Assembly: GCF_000746275.1 (NCBI RefSeq)
Contig: NZ_KN050828.1
Coordinates: 39,098 to 103,097 of the forward strand
Direction: 5' to 3'
Origin: Thermopetrobacter sp. TC1
Lineage (GTDB): Bacteria > Pseudomonadota > Alphaproteobacteria > Rhizobiales > Aestuariivirgaceae
DNA length: 64,000 bases
The notes under the pieces: model-generated
Databases searched by the model: none
What the model was told of the DNA's origin: nothing
Seen by the model: only the letters and a program-made list of their open reading frames with translations
Shown here: positions 7,983 to 17,530 of the stretch, piece by piece
Position numbering within the stretch: position 1 is the first letter of the stretch
Layout: each line of letters begins with the position of its first letter
Translations under genes and position numbers: made by a program

Positions 7983-8864
7983 ATGCGCATGGCCATGAGC
8001 GACGGCGAGGCTATTCCCTTTCGCAAGATGAACGGGCTGGGCAATGACTTTGTGGTGCTGGACGCCCGCAGCCGGCCCATTCCGATGACGGCGGAGATCG
8101 CCCGCGCCATCGGCGATCGCGAAAAGGGTGTGGGATGTGATCAGATCATCGTGCTGCGGCGCGTGAACGGCGCGGATGTGTTCATGGAAATCTGGAACCG
8201 CGGCGGTTCGCGCGTGGGCGCCTGCGGGAATGCCACACGCTGCGTGGCCGATATCCTGATGAACGAAACCGGGCGCGATCATGCCGTGATCCGCACCGAT
8301 GCCGGGCTCTTGCTGGCCACGCGCCGCGAGGACGGTCTGATCCAGGTGGACATGGGCGCGCCGAAGTTTGACTGGCAGGACATCCCGCTGGCGGAAGAGT
8401 TTCGCGATACGCGCGGCATTGAGCTGCAGGTGGGGCCGATCGACAACCCTGTGCTGCACACGCCCTCGGTGGTCAATGTCGGCAATCCGCATGCCATCTT
8501 CTGGGTGAAGGATCTGGATGTCGTCGATCTTGGCAAGGTGGGGCCGCTTCTGGAGAATCATCCGATCTTTCCGGAGGGGGCCAACATCTCGCTGTGCAAG
8601 GTGGAAGGGCCGGATCATCTGCGGCTTAAGGTGTGGGAGCGGGACGCCGGCCTGACCAGGGCCTGCGGCACGGCGGCCTGCGCGGCGGCAGTGTGCGCGG
8701 CGCGCAAACGGCTGACGGGGCGGAATGTGCGCGTCACTCTGCCCGGCGGGGATCTGCACATCCGCTGGCGGGAAAGCGATGATCACATCCTCATGGCCGG
8801 GCCGGTGGAATACGAATTCGAGGGCACGTTGCCGGCGGAGACCTTTACGCGCCCGGCGGCCTAG
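7983..8864 (+). CDS. dapF: Diaminopimelate epimerase
   Basis: Interconverts LL- and meso-diaminopimelate for lysine and peptidoglycan synthesis. The two catalytic cysteines are present: Cys81 in GACGNATRC and Cys228 in RACGTAAC. The opening FRKMNGLGNDFVVLDAR is typical. ATGs at 7983, 7989 and 7995 are all possible starts and give about 290 residues. It ends with TAG, so TAG is an ordinary stop in this genome, which matters for reading the amber codon in fliM. mtaB follows after 130 bases. Confidence 0.96.
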   Translation: MRMAMSDGEAIPFRKMNGLGNDFVVLDARSRPIPMTAEIARAIGDREKGVGCDQIIVLRRVNGADVFMEIWNRGGSRVGACGNATRCVADILMNETGRDHAVIRTDAGLLLATRREDGLIQVDMGAPKFDWQDIPLAEEFRDTRGIELQVGPIDNPVLHTPSVVNVGNPHAIFWVKDLDVVDLGKVGPLLENHPIFPEGANISLCKVEGPDHLRLKVWERDAGLTRACGTAACAAAVCAARKRLTGRNVRVTLPGGDLHIRWRESDDHILMAGPVEYEFEGTLPAETFTRPAA

Positions 8865-8994
8865 AGAAAGCAAGGGAATGCGCTGATCCGCCCCTCATGT
8901 CCGCCCGTGTGCGCATAAGTATACGCCCCGATATCCGGCAGAAGCTTATGATGCTGGCGCTTGCAAACGGAAATTTAAGCGGAACGGATCGTTC

Positions 8995-10305
8995 ATGAAC
9001 GCACCGCACATCATCACCTTCGGCTGCCGCCTCAATGCCTTCGAATCGGAGGCGATGCGCCGCCATGCCGAGGCCGCCGGGCTCAGCAACGCGGTTATCG
9101 TCAACACCTGTGCGGTGACGGCGGAAGCGCAGCGTCAGGCGCGGCAGGCCATCCGCAAGGCGCGGCGGAGCCATCCGGAGCGGCCGCTGATCGTCACCGG
9201 CTGTGCCGCCCAGACGGACGGTGCGGCCTTCGCCGCCATGCCGGAAACGGATGCGGTGCTCGGCAATGTCGAGAAGCTTAACGCCAAGGCCTGGCGCAGG
9301 CTGGCGCAGGCGCTTTCGCATGCGGAATGCAGCCCGCCGGGTGATGAGCCAGCGCCGGCCGTTGTGGAAACGGAAAAGCCGGTGATGATCTCCGATATCA
9401 TGGCGGCGCGGCGGCTTGCGCCCCTGCCGGTTGCGGGCATGAGCGGGCGCACCCGGGCTTTCGTGCAGGTGCAGAACGGCTGCAATCATCGCTGCACATT
9501 CTGCATCATTCCCTTTGGCCGCGGCAATGCGCGCTCTCTGCCCATGGAGGACGTGATCGCGCAGGTGCGGGCGGCGCGCAACGCCGGACACAGGGAAGTT
9601 GTGCTGACAGGTGTGGACCTCACCAGCTGGGGCGAGGATCTTCCCGGTCAGGCCCGCCTGGGCGATCTTGTGGCCGCGGTGCTGAAGGCCGTGCCGGAGC
9701 TTGAGCGGCTGCGCATCTCCTCCATCGACGTGGCGGAGATCGACGAGACTTTTCTCAACGTGCTGGCGCAGGAAGAGCGGCTGATGCCTCATCTGCATCT
9801 CTCCCTGCAGGCGGGAGATGACATGATCCTCAAGCGCATGAAGCGGCGGCACAGCCGGGCGCAGGCGGTGGATTTCTGCGCCCGGGTGCGCGCGCTCAGG
9901 CCGGATGTGGTCTTCGGCGCCGATCTGATCGCCGGCTTTCCCACCGAAACGGAAGAGATGTTCGCCAATACCCTGCAGCTGGTGGAGGACTGCGGGCTGG
10001 TGTGGCTGCATGTCTTTCCCTTCTCGCCCAGGCCGGGCACGCCGGCGGCACGCATGCCGCAGGTGCCGGCAGCGACGGCCAGGGCGCGGGCCCAGACCTT
10101 GCGCGCGGCCGGCGAGCAGCAGAAGCGGGCGCTGTTCGATTCCCTGCTGGGGGAGACGATGCGTGTGCTGGTGGAGCGGCCGGGGCTGGCGCGGGCGGAA
10201 AATCACGCCGAGGTCATGGTTCCTGAGGCCCTGCCGGTGGGCGAGATCGTGCGTGTGCGCATTACCGGTCATGACGGGATGCGGCTGAACGGAGTAGCGG
10301 CATGA
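8995..10305 (+). CDS. mtaB: tRNA t6A37 methylthiotransferase MtaB
   Basis: A radical-SAM enzyme that converts t6A37 to ms2t6A37 in tRNAs reading ANN codons. The N-terminal methylthiotransferase domain carries the three cluster cysteines (Cys11, Cys39, Cys70). The radical-SAM motif CNHRCTFC gives Cys163, Cys167 and Cys170. The C-terminal end resembles a TRAM domain. At 436 residues it is of normal length. The stop overlaps the ftsY start (ATGA), so the two are probably co-translated. tsaD, which helps make the t6A substrate, is also in this window at 59-60 kb. Confidence 0.95.
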   Translation: MNAPHIITFGCRLNAFESEAMRRHAEAAGLSNAVIVNTCAVTAEAQRQARQAIRKARRSHPERPLIVTGCAAQTDGAAFAAMPETDAVLGNVEKLNAKAWRRLAQALSHAECSPPGDEPAPAVVETEKPVMISDIMAARRLAPLPVAGMSGRTRAFVQVQNGCNHRCTFCIIPFGRGNARSLPMEDVIAQVRAARNAGHREVVLTGVDLTSWGEDLPGQARLGDLVAAVLKAVPELERLRISSIDVAEIDETFLNVLAQEERLMPHLHLSLQAGDDMILKRMKRRHSRAQAVDFCARVRALRPDVVFGADLIAGFPTETEEMFANTLQLVEDCGLVWLHVFPFSPRPGTPAARMPQVPAATARARAQTLRAAGEQQKRALFDSLLGETMRVLVERPGLARAENHAEVMVPEALPVGEIVRVRITGHDGMRLNGVAA

Positions 10306-11615
10306 GCGAATCGACGGGCGGGCTGTTCGGGCGTCTGTTCAGGCGGCGCAGGAAACAGGAAAAAACCGCCGAAGCCCCCAAAACAGAAGCGCAAGAAAGC
10401 CTTTCCACACCGCAGCAGCCCCATGCGGATGAAGCGCGGCAGGCGGAGGGGGCTTGCGCGCCTGATACGGAACGCCTGCCGGATGAAGACGACTCCGCCT
10501 CTGCTTCTGCAGAAGCCGCCGCGTCGCCTTCCGGGCAGGAGGGGAATACCGCAGCCTCTTCCGGGGAAGAGGATGTGCATCCGGACATTGCCGAAGCAGA
10601 ACCGGCAGTGAAGGCTGAAAGGGCGGTTGCGGAAACGGAAGAAACGGCCTCCGCCCCGGCGGAAGAGGCGGTTACGACTGATAGAGCGCGCAAGGGCTGG
10701 TTTTCACGGCTGCGGGAGGGGCTGGCGAAGTCTTCCTCGGCTCTGGGCGGTGGCATTGCCGGAATTTTCACCCGACGCCGGCTTGATGAGGACACGCTGC
10801 AGGAGCTTGAGGACATTCTCATTCAGGCCGATCTTGGCATCGACATGGCCGAGCGCGTAATCGAACGGTTGCGGCGCGAGCGCTTCGAGAAAACGGTGAC
10901 GCCTGAGGAGGTCAAGGCGGTTCTGGCCGAAGAGATCGCGCGGGTGCTCAAGCCGGTGGAGCAGCCCTTTGAGATCGATGAGGAAACACGGCCGTTCGTC
11001 GTTCTGGTCGTGGGGGTGAACGGTTCGGGCAAGACCACGACGATCGGCAAGCTGGCGGCGCTGGCACGGCGGGAGGGGCATTCGGTGATGCTGGTGGCGG
11101 GTGATACCTTCCGCGCCGCGGCGGTGGAGCAGCTTGGCGTCTGGGCGGAGCGGGCCGGGGCTGCCTTCATGAAGGCGGAGACAGGCGCGGATGCGGCCGC
11201 CCTTGCCTTTGACGCCCTGAAAAAGGCGCAGGCGGAGAACGTGGACATCGTGTTCATGGACACGGCCGGGCGCCTGCAGAACCGGCGCGAGCTGATGGAT
11301 GAGCTGGCCAAGATCGTGCGGGTGATGAAGAAGGTCATTCCGGAGGCGCCGCATGCGGTGCTGCTGGTGCTGGATGCCACGGTGGGCCAGAACGCGCTGA
11401 TGCAGGTGGAGGCCTTCCGCGAGGTGGCGGGGGTGACCGGCCTGATCATGACCAAGCTGGACGGCACGGCGCGCGGCGGCATTCTCGTGGCCATCGCCGA
11501 GAAATACGGCCTGCCGGTGCATGCCATCGGTGTGGGTGAGCAGATCGACGATCTGCAGCCTTTCAATGCCGAGGCTTTCGCCCGCGCCATCGCCGGGCTG
11601 GATGCGCGAATGTAA
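10302..11615 (+). CDS. ftsY: Signal recognition particle receptor FtsY
   Basis: Docks SRP-ribosome complexes at the inner membrane. The first 110 or so residues are acidic and rich in Ala, Glu and Ser (the A domain), followed by the NG GTPase: P-loop GVNGSGKTTT near 239-248, then DTFRAAA, DTAGR and TKLDG. At 437 residues it is complete. It overlaps mtaB by four bases and yciB starts 29 bases downstream, so an mtaB-ftsY-yciB operon is likely. Confidence 0.97.
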   Translation: MSESTGGLFGRLFRRRRKQEKTAEAPKTEAQESLSTPQQPHADEARQAEGACAPDTERLPDEDDSASASAEAAASPSGQEGNTAASSGEEDVHPDIAEAEPAVKAERAVAETEETASAPAEEAVTTDRARKGWFSRLREGLAKSSSALGGGIAGIFTRRRLDEDTLQELEDILIQADLGIDMAERVIERLRRERFEKTVTPEEVKAVLAEEIARVLKPVEQPFEIDEETRPFVVLVVGVNGSGKTTTIGKLAALARREGHSVMLVAGDTFRAAAVEQLGVWAERAGAAFMKAETGADAAALAFDALKKAQAENVDIVFMDTAGRLQNRRELMDELAKIVRVMKKVIPEAPHAVLLVLDATVGQNALMQVEAFREVAGVTGLIMTKLDGTARGGILVAIAEKYGLPVHAIGVGEQIDDLQPFNAEAFARAIAGLDARM

Positions 11616-11643
11616 AGGCGCGAACGTAGAGGACTGGGCGCGG

Positions 11644-12273
11644 ATGATGCCGGAAAGCCTGGAGAAGACCGAAGGACAAAAATCACAGGCGGCACAGGCC
11701 CCCGAACAGGCGCGCCGGCTTTCGCCGTTGATGCGCTTTGTCATCGAGGCGGGGCCGTTGCTGGTCTTTTTCGGTATCAATGCCAAGTGGGGGATCTTCG
11801 CCGCCACCGCCGCCTACATGATCACCGCGCCGCTTGCCATCCTTGCCTCGTGGCTTATGGTTCGGCGGGTGGCGCTGATGCCGATCGTGGCCATGGTCTT
11901 CGTGCTCGCCTTTGGCGGCCTGACCATCTGGCTGCATGACGAGACCTTCATCAAGATCAAGGTGACGCTGGTTAATGCCCTGTTCGGCACCATTCTGCTC
12001 GTGGGCCTGCTCTTTGACAGGCTGTTTCTCAAGATGCTCCTGGGCGAGGGCATGCAGCTCACTGATACCGGCTGGCGCATTCTCACCCGGCGCTGGGGGC
12101 TGTTCTTCTTTTTTCTTGCCGGGCTCAACGAGGTGGTCTGGCGCAGTGTTTCCACCGATGCCTGGGTGAATTTCAAGGTCTTCGGCCTGCTGGCGCTCAC
12201 CTTCTTCTTTGCCATCGCCCAGACACCCCTGATGATGAAACATCACATCGAGCCGCCGAAAACCGAAGGCTAA
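11644..12273 (+). CDS. yciB: Inner-membrane septation protein YciB/IspZ
   Basis: A small polytopic inner-membrane protein involved in envelope maintenance and septation. About five or six hydrophobic segments are seen. The family features include the early FFGINAKWGIF segment, the central HDETFIKIKVTLVNALFG stretch and the DTGWRILTRRW / NEVVWR region. I chose the ATG pair at 11644/11647; the upstream open frame overlaps ftsY. Position directly after ftsY is usual in alphaproteobacteria. Length 209. Confidence 0.93.
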   Translation: MMPESLEKTEGQKSQAAQAPEQARRLSPLMRFVIEAGPLLVFFGINAKWGIFAATAAYMITAPLAILASWLMVRRVALMPIVAMVFVLAFGGLTIWLHDETFIKIKVTLVNALFGTILLVGLLFDRLFLKMLLGEGMQLTDTGWRILTRRWGLFFFFLAGLNEVVWRSVSTDAWVNFKVFGLLALTFFFAIAQTPLMMKHHIEPPKTEG

Positions 12274-12411
12274 AGCCCCTTTGCCGGCAAGACCATTCGG
12301 TCATTCACGCCATTGTCTCAGCCTAACCCGTCAGTTTCGCGCAAGGCAGCCTGCCTAGCCTTGCCGGCAGGAGGCCGTTTTCCGCGCCGCGCCTGAGGCG
12401 GCGCGGGATGC

Positions 12412-13326
12412 ATGCGCAAACCATTCAACCGCAGGGGAGTTTTCGCGCTCATGACCGCCTTGCTGGGCTTTGTGGTCGTCATCGGCTGTCTGCTGGGAGG
12501 CTATGCCATGCAGGGCGGCCATCTGTCCGTCCTATGGCAGCCCTACGAATTCATCATCATCGGCGGTGTCGCCTTCGGCACCTTTCTGGTGGCCAATCCC
12601 ATGAAGGTGGTGAAGGACGCGGGCAAGGGCGTGATGGAAGCCATCAAGGGCAAGACCGTCTCCACCCGCGACTATCTGGACGTGCTCGGCCTGCTGTTCA
12701 CCCTGATGCGGGAGATCCGCGGCAAGTCCCGCGGCGAGGTGGAGGGGCACATCGACAACCCCGAAGAATCGGAGATCTTTCAGCGCTATCCCAACGTGCT
12801 CAAGGACAAGCAGCTGACCAACTTCATCTGCGATTATGCCCGCCTCATCCTCATCGGCAACGCCAAGAGCCACGAGGTGGAAGCGCTCATGGACGAGGAA
12901 ATCCAGACCATGACCCATGACGCGCTGAAATCCTATCACGCCCTTGTGGGCATGGCCGACGGCCTGCCGGCCATCGGCATCGTCGCGGCGGTGCTGGGCG
13001 TGATCAAGGCCATGGGCGCGCTCAACGAATCCCCGGAAGTGCTGGGCCATCTCATCGGTGCGGCGCTTGTCGGCACTTTCGCCGGCATCTTTCTCTCCTA
13101 TGGCATCATCGGCCCGCTGGCGAGCAAGATCAAGGTGGTGCGCACGCACAACATGCGCATCTTCATCCTCGTGAAGCAGACGCTGATCGCCTTCATGAAC
13201 GGGGCCATGCCGCAGGTGGCGGTGGAATTCGGACGCAAGACCATCTCCTCGCACGAACGGCCGCCGATCGACGTGGTGGAGGAGGAAACCATGAACCCGG
13301 GCGGTGGCGAACAGAAGGCAGCGTGA
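12412..13326 (+). CDS. motA: Flagellar motor stator protein MotA
   Basis: The membrane component of the proton-driven stator. Hydrophobic segments lie near residues 10-27 and 40-60, then a large cytoplasmic loop, then two segments ([19 protein letters not shown] and the [20 protein letters not shown] region) with the conserved Pro and Gly. The 304 residues are typical. It opens the motA-fliM-fliN-fliG-flhB run; fliM starts four bases after its stop. motB is not in this window, so the partner must be encoded elsewhere. Confidence 0.96.
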   Translation: MRKPFNRRGVFALMTALLGFVVVIGCLLGGYAMQGGHLSVLWQPYEFIIIGGVAFGTFLVANPMKVVKDAGKGVMEAIKGKTVSTRDYLDVLGLLFTLMREIRGKSRGEVEGHIDNPEESEIFQRYPNVLKDKQLTNFICDYARLILIGNAKSHEVEALMDEEIQTMTHDALKSYHALVGMADGLPAIGIVAAVLGVIKAMGALNESPEVLGHLIGAALVGTFAGIFLSYGIIGPLASKIKVVRTHNMRIFILVKQTLIAFMNGAMPQVAVEFGRKTISSHERPPIDVVEEETMNPGGGEQKAA

Positions 13327-13330
13327 ATCC

Positions 13331-14296
13331 ATGTCGGCCATGCAAGACGCGATCCTTGCCGAAGAGCTTCCCCGCGGTGGCAACGCCGCGCTGGTGGCCG
13401 GTGCCGGGCGCATTCCGCCGGAGAGAATGCGCACGCTTTCCCGCCTGCTGCAGGAGGCGGCCGCACACTTTCGCGAAGGTTTGGAAGAGGTGGCGGGCCT
13501 GCGCTTTGAGGTCTCCGGCGAGGAGCCTGTCGTGCGCACGCCGGCCGAGACTGACCTTGAGCCCGGCGCCTAGGCCGCCTGTCCGTTCGAGGCCGGTGCG
13601 CACGGCCATCCGGCGGCGATCCTGCTGGACAGGCAGGCGGTGAACCTGGTGGTGGAAACCTTCCTCGGCGGCGGCGCTGAAGGGCGCGCCCCGGCGCCGG
13701 AGCGGACGTTCTCCTCCTTCGATCTGCTGCTTGCCGGACAGGCCGCGAATGTGCTGGCGCGGGCCCTGAACGACACGGTGGGCAAGGCTGCCGGCATCGA
13801 GATTGCGCCGGATGCCGCCGATGCCGACCTTGCCGTGCGCACGCTGGCGCAGGATACACGGGCGGCCATTGTCTGGCCGGTGCGGCTTGCCGCTGCCGGA
13901 GAAGAGGGGCAGGCGCTGCTTGTTATGCCGGCCACCCTGGCGCAGGCGCTCAAGCCCTGCCGCGTGGCACATGAGGAGACGGAACACGCCGATCCGCACT
14001 GGCGGCGGGCGCTGGATGCCCGCCTTGCCGAAACGGGCATTGCCTGTGCGGCGGTGCTGGACGGCGGCGAGATGCCGCTTAATGCCGTGGCCAGCCTGGA
14101 GGTGGGTGACATTCTCTGGCTGAAGACGACGCCGGATACGCCGGTGCGCTTCGTCTGCGACGGCGAGACCCTCTTTACCTGCGAACTGGGACAGGAGCGG
14201 GGCTTCTTCTCCCTGCAGCTTCTTGGCACCGAGCCGGGCACGCGAGACTTTCTCGCCGGTCTGGCCCGCGCTGCTGAAAACAGACCTGAGCGTTGA
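13331..14296 (+). pseudogene. fliM: Flagellar switch protein FliM, interrupted by in-frame TAG
   Basis: FliM binds CheY-P in the C-ring and joins FliG to FliN. From the ATG at 13331 the frame is open for 80 codons and meets TAG at 13571-13573. The same frame then continues open for about 240 codons to TGA at 14294-14296. The reading across the stop is smooth (EPGA, stop, AACPFEAGAHGHPAAILLDR), and the last part has the SpoA-like fold of FliM (residues near 240-300). Full length would be 321, normal for a divergent rhizobial FliM. It is one base change from sense (for example CAG, GAG or TGG). It could be a recent null mutation, a sequencing error or a readthrough site. A GTG at 13640 could reinitiate but would lose the N-terminal domain. 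Confidence 0.8.
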
Positions 14297-14311
14297 CGGA
14301 ACGGATGCGCC

Positions 14312-14911
14312 ATGAACGAGACCGATACTGATCGCGCCAATCCCGCCGCGGAAGGCCAACAGGCGCAGACCGCGCACAATGATGCGCCCTCGCAGGCGGC
14401 TCCCACGGCCGGCTCCGGCACGGAGGGACAGGCTGCGGAGGCAGGCGCAGCGCAAGGCCCGGCCTCCGCCACAGCAGCGGCGTCCGCCTCTTCCGTTGCC
14501 GCTGCCGGGCAGGCGGCAATGGCCGCTTCTTCTGCCGCGCCTGCCGACAGTAACGGGGCCGATGCGGCGGCATCCCCTGCGGCGGGCGGAGGGAATGGCG
14601 CCAGTGACCATGCCGGCGGCAACGGGCGCGGTATGGGCGGAGCCCGGCAGGCTGGCGCGGGGCTTGATCTTGTCATGCGCATTCCGGTGACCGTGGAGAT
14701 CGTGCTGGGCACCGTGCGCATGACCATCGCCGAGCTGATGCGCCTGGGCCCCGGCTCCTTCGTGCAGCTGGACCGTCATGTGGGCGAGCCGGTGGACGTG
14801 ATGGTCAACGGCAAGCTGGTGGCGCGCGGCGAAGTCGTCGTCTCCGAGGAGGACGAAAGCCGCCTTGGCATTCGGCTGACCGAGATCGTGGAACCGGGTG
14901 CGATGTGCTGA
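14312..14911 (+). CDS. fliN: Flagellar switch protein FliN with long Ala-rich N terminus
   Basis: Forms the base of the C-ring and helps dock export substrates. The SpoA domain is at the C terminus, about residues 115-195 (LDLVMRIPVTVEIVLGTV, then GPGSFVQLDRHVGEPVDVMV). The first 110 or so residues are Ala/Ser/Gly/Pro-rich low complexity, much longer than in enteric FliN (about 137 residues in all). It lies 15 bases after fliM and 86 before fliG, so it should be co-transcribed with them. Confidence 0.93.
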   Translation: MNETDTDRANPAAEGQQAQTAHNDAPSQAAPTAGSGTEGQAAEAGAAQGPASATAAASASSVAAAGQAAMAASSAAPADSNGADAAASPAAGGGNGASDHAGGNGRGMGGARQAGAGLDLVMRIPVTVEIVLGTVRMTIAELMRLGPGSFVQLDRHVGEPVDVMVNGKLVARGEVVVSEEDESRLGIRLTEIVEPGAMC

Positions 14912-14997
14912 CGGCCGCATGAGGCTCAGAAACCGGCGGTTTTTAAGCACTGCAGAGTCATTCACTGGGCACGTTTGATAAAGACGAAAGGGCGATC

Positions 14998-16056
14998 ATG
15001 ACGATCGACACGATCCTCTCCCGGCCGGGCATGTCTCCCAGCTTTCTGATGGCGCCGGAGGCGGGCGGCGGGCAGCAGCGGCCTTTGCCCGGGCCGTGGA
15101 AGGCCGCCACCGTGCTCAATACGCTCGATGCCGAAAGCCTGGAGAAGCTGCTCAGACATTTCGACCGCGAGGATCTGGAGCGGCTGCAGGCGCTGGATAT
15201 CGATCTCGATCCGGTCTCGGCGGAAGATTTTTCGGCCATTGTCGAGGACTTCGCCCGGCGCTTCGCCCGGCGGCTGCACAGCGTGGGCGATCTGCGCCGG
15301 CCGCGGGCGCTGCTGGAAGAGGTGCTGGGCCCGGAAAAGGTGGCCGAACTGATGGGGGGCGAGAGCGATTCGGAAATCTGGACCGATGAGCGCTTCTCCT
15401 CGGTGGACATTCTGGAACCGCTGGTGCGCGAGGAACATCCGCAAACGGCCGCCTTTCTGCTATCGCGCGTGGATGCGGAGGTGAGCGCCACCTTGTGCGC
15501 CATGCTGGAGGATGACCGGCGCAACGACATCCTGCTGCGGATGCTGCACATTCGCCCCGTGGACCGGCATGTCATCATGGCGGTGGAAAGCCACATTCGT
15601 GTCACCTTCATCCAGGGCGGTGCCAGCGAAATGATGGCTGAGGCGCGCAACCGGCTGGCCAGCATCGTCAACCGCATGGACAAGGAGGTGGTGGAGCGCT
15701 TCCTGGATGCGCTGAAGCAGGCCGATCCCAGGGAAGCGGCACAGTTGAAGAAGATGCTGTTCTCCTTCGAGGACGTGGCGAAGCTTTCGCAGAAGGACCG
15801 CATGGTGCTGTTCGACAGGGTGCCGGCGGAAACCACCATCAAGGCCCTGTTCGGCGCGCCGGACGATCTGAAGAACGTGGTGCTGGAGGCCCTGGGCGGG
15901 CGCATGCGCAAGATGGTGGAGGCGGAGCTTTCCGGCGGCAGCGAGCCGGCAGAAGCCGACATTCAGGCCGCGCGGCAGGAGATCGCCGCCCTCGCACTGG
16001 AGCTGGCGCGCGAAGGCGAGATCGTCATCAGCATGGACGAGGAAGACGGCGCCTGA
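14998..16056 (+). CDS. fliG: Flagellar motor switch protein FliG
   Basis: The C-ring protein that touches the MotA loop to generate torque. The middle-domain motif EHPQ is at residues 146-149 (REEHPQTAAFLLS). The C-terminal torque helix is visible (FEDVAKLSQKDRMVLFDRVP) with its charged residues. The 352 residues fit the family, with a short divergent N terminus. It sits between fliN and flhB in the usual rhizobial order. Confidence 0.95.
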   Translation: MTIDTILSRPGMSPSFLMAPEAGGGQQRPLPGPWKAATVLNTLDAESLEKLLRHFDREDLERLQALDIDLDPVSAEDFSAIVEDFARRFARRLHSVGDLRRPRALLEEVLGPEKVAELMGGESDSEIWTDERFSSVDILEPLVREEHPQTAAFLLSRVDAEVSATLCAMLEDDRRNDILLRMLHIRPVDRHVIMAVESHIRVTFIQGGASEMMAEARNRLASIVNRMDKEVVERFLDALKQADPREAAQLKKMLFSFEDVAKLSQKDRMVLFDRVPAETTIKALFGAPDDLKNVVLEALGGRMRKMVEAELSGGSEPAEADIQAARQEIAALALELAREGEIVISMDEEDGA

Positions 16057-16127
16057 TGCGTTCTCCGGGCTTGCGGGCATCATGGCCGCTGGTCATGCCC
16101 ATTCCCGCATGATTGCCGCACCAGATC

Positions 16128-17210
16128 ATGGCTGAAGAACCCGACAAGGACAGCAAGACAGAGGATCCGACAGAGAAACGGATCGCCGATGCCATCGAGA
16201 AGGGCAACGTGCCCTTCTCGCGCGAGCCGGCGGTGCTGGCCTCGATCCTGGCCATGCTGGTGGTGGCGGCCTTCTTCATCGGCCCGGGCAGCCCGAAACT
16301 TGCGCAAAGCCTTGCCGCCTTTCTGGAACGCCCCGGAGAATGGCGGCTTGATGCAGGCGAGGATGCCTTCCGGCTGATCGGGCATGTGGCGGGGATTGCC
16401 TTTCTCTTTCTTCTGCCGCTGTTTCTTGCCTTCATCATCGCCGGCATTTCCGCCTCGCTGATCCAGAACCCGCCCCGCATAGCCTTCAAGCGCATTCAGC
16501 CGGAGCTTTCGCGCATTTCGCCCAAAAAGGGCATGAAGCGCATCTTCGGCGCGCAGGGCTGGGTGGAATTCGCCAAGGCGCTGGCCAAGTTTGCGGCGGT
16601 CAGCGGCGTGGTGGCGATGCTGCTGCGCACGCAGTCCGGCTGGATCCTGCTTTCCCTGCAGGCGGCGCCGCAGGCCCTGCCGGAGATACTGCTGAAACTG
16701 GCCATGGACCTGCTGGCGGCGGTGGCGGTGGCGGCGCTGGTGCTGGCGGCGGCGGACTTTGCCTGGTCGCGTCGCTACTGGTGGCTGAACCTGCGCATGA
16801 CGCGGCAGGAGGTGAAGGACGAGCGCAAGGACCTGGAAGGCGATCCCATTGTCAAGGCCCGCCGTCTTTCGCTTGCGCGCGACAGGCTGCGGCGCTCGAT
16901 GATGGCGGCGGTGCCGCAGGCGACGGTGGTGATCACCAATCCCACGCACTATGCCGTGGCCCTGCGCTATGAACGGGAAAAGGATGCCGCGCCGGTGGTA
17001 GTGGCGAAGGGCCAGAACCTGATAGCGCAGAAAATCCGCGAGATCGCGCAGGAGCATGACGTGCCCATCGTGGAGAACAAGGCGCTGGCGCGGGCGCTTT
17101 ATGCGCAGGTGGAGATCAACCAGATGATCCCGCCGGAGTTCTATGCCGCAGTGGCCGAAATCATCCACTACGTGATGACCCGCACCCGCCAGGCGATAAG
17201 CGGCGCCTGA
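16128..17210 (+). CDS. flhB: Flagellar type III export protein FlhB
   Basis: An inner-membrane export-gate protein that switches substrate class from rod/hook to filament. Four hydrophobic segments occupy roughly residues 30-215. The cytoplasmic domain carries the autocleavage site NPTH at 271-274 (VVITNPTHYAVALRY). The N terminus (EDKTEDPT-like: SKTEDPTEKR) is typical. I start at the ATG 16128; a TTG at 16113 is in frame but has no support. It is the last gene of the run. Length 360. Confidence 0.95.
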   Translation: MAEEPDKDSKTEDPTEKRIADAIEKGNVPFSREPAVLASILAMLVVAAFFIGPGSPKLAQSLAAFLERPGEWRLDAGEDAFRLIGHVAGIAFLFLLPLFLAFIIAGISASLIQNPPRIAFKRIQPELSRISPKKGMKRIFGAQGWVEFAKALAKFAAVSGVVAMLLRTQSGWILLSLQAAPQALPEILLKLAMDLLAAVAVAALVLAAADFAWSRRYWWLNLRMTRQEVKDERKDLEGDPIVKARRLSLARDRLRRSMMAAVPQATVVITNPTHYAVALRYEREKDAAPVVVAKGQNLIAQKIREIAQEHDVPIVENKALARALYAQVEINQMIPPEFYAAVAEIIHYVMTRTRQAISGA

Positions 17211-17530
17211 AAAGGATGATGGCGCCGCGTTTGATGCCCGCCAATCGATTTGACGGCAATTTCACGCTTTCTGAAACTTCCCGGGCAGTGCCCCATTCCG
17301 GCGAGGCATAAACCGGGTGGAAAGATTTGCATGCGAGCATGGGCAGGCCCGTTGAAGGGGGCTTTTTACGGGCATGACACAACAACGCGCGGACGAAGAA
17401 TCAGCGCGGCAAGTTGACGGAGCGAACCGTCGGCCGGAGTGCTTCAAGGGCTTCGCGCCGATGGAGGACGGAAGGGGCGGATCCGGGGGGAGAGAACCGG
17501 ATCCGCCCTTCGCCTTTCCCCTTCAGGACA
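17211..17530. other. Convergent intergenic region between flhB and flagellin
   Basis: No gene is visible in these 320 bases. Near the flagellin end there is one strong hairpin, listed separately. The rest shows no promoter or reading frame I would defend. Confidence 0.5.
17475..17508 (-). terminator. Hairpin terminator after flagellin
   Basis: GGGCGGATCCGG (17475-17486) pairs perfectly with CCGGATCCGCCC (17497-17508) across a ten-base loop, 22 bases beyond the flagellin stop. On minus the next bases are pyrimidine-rich (CTTCCGTCC) rather than a pure T run, so efficiency is uncertain; it may also end flhB transcripts. Confidence 0.6.
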
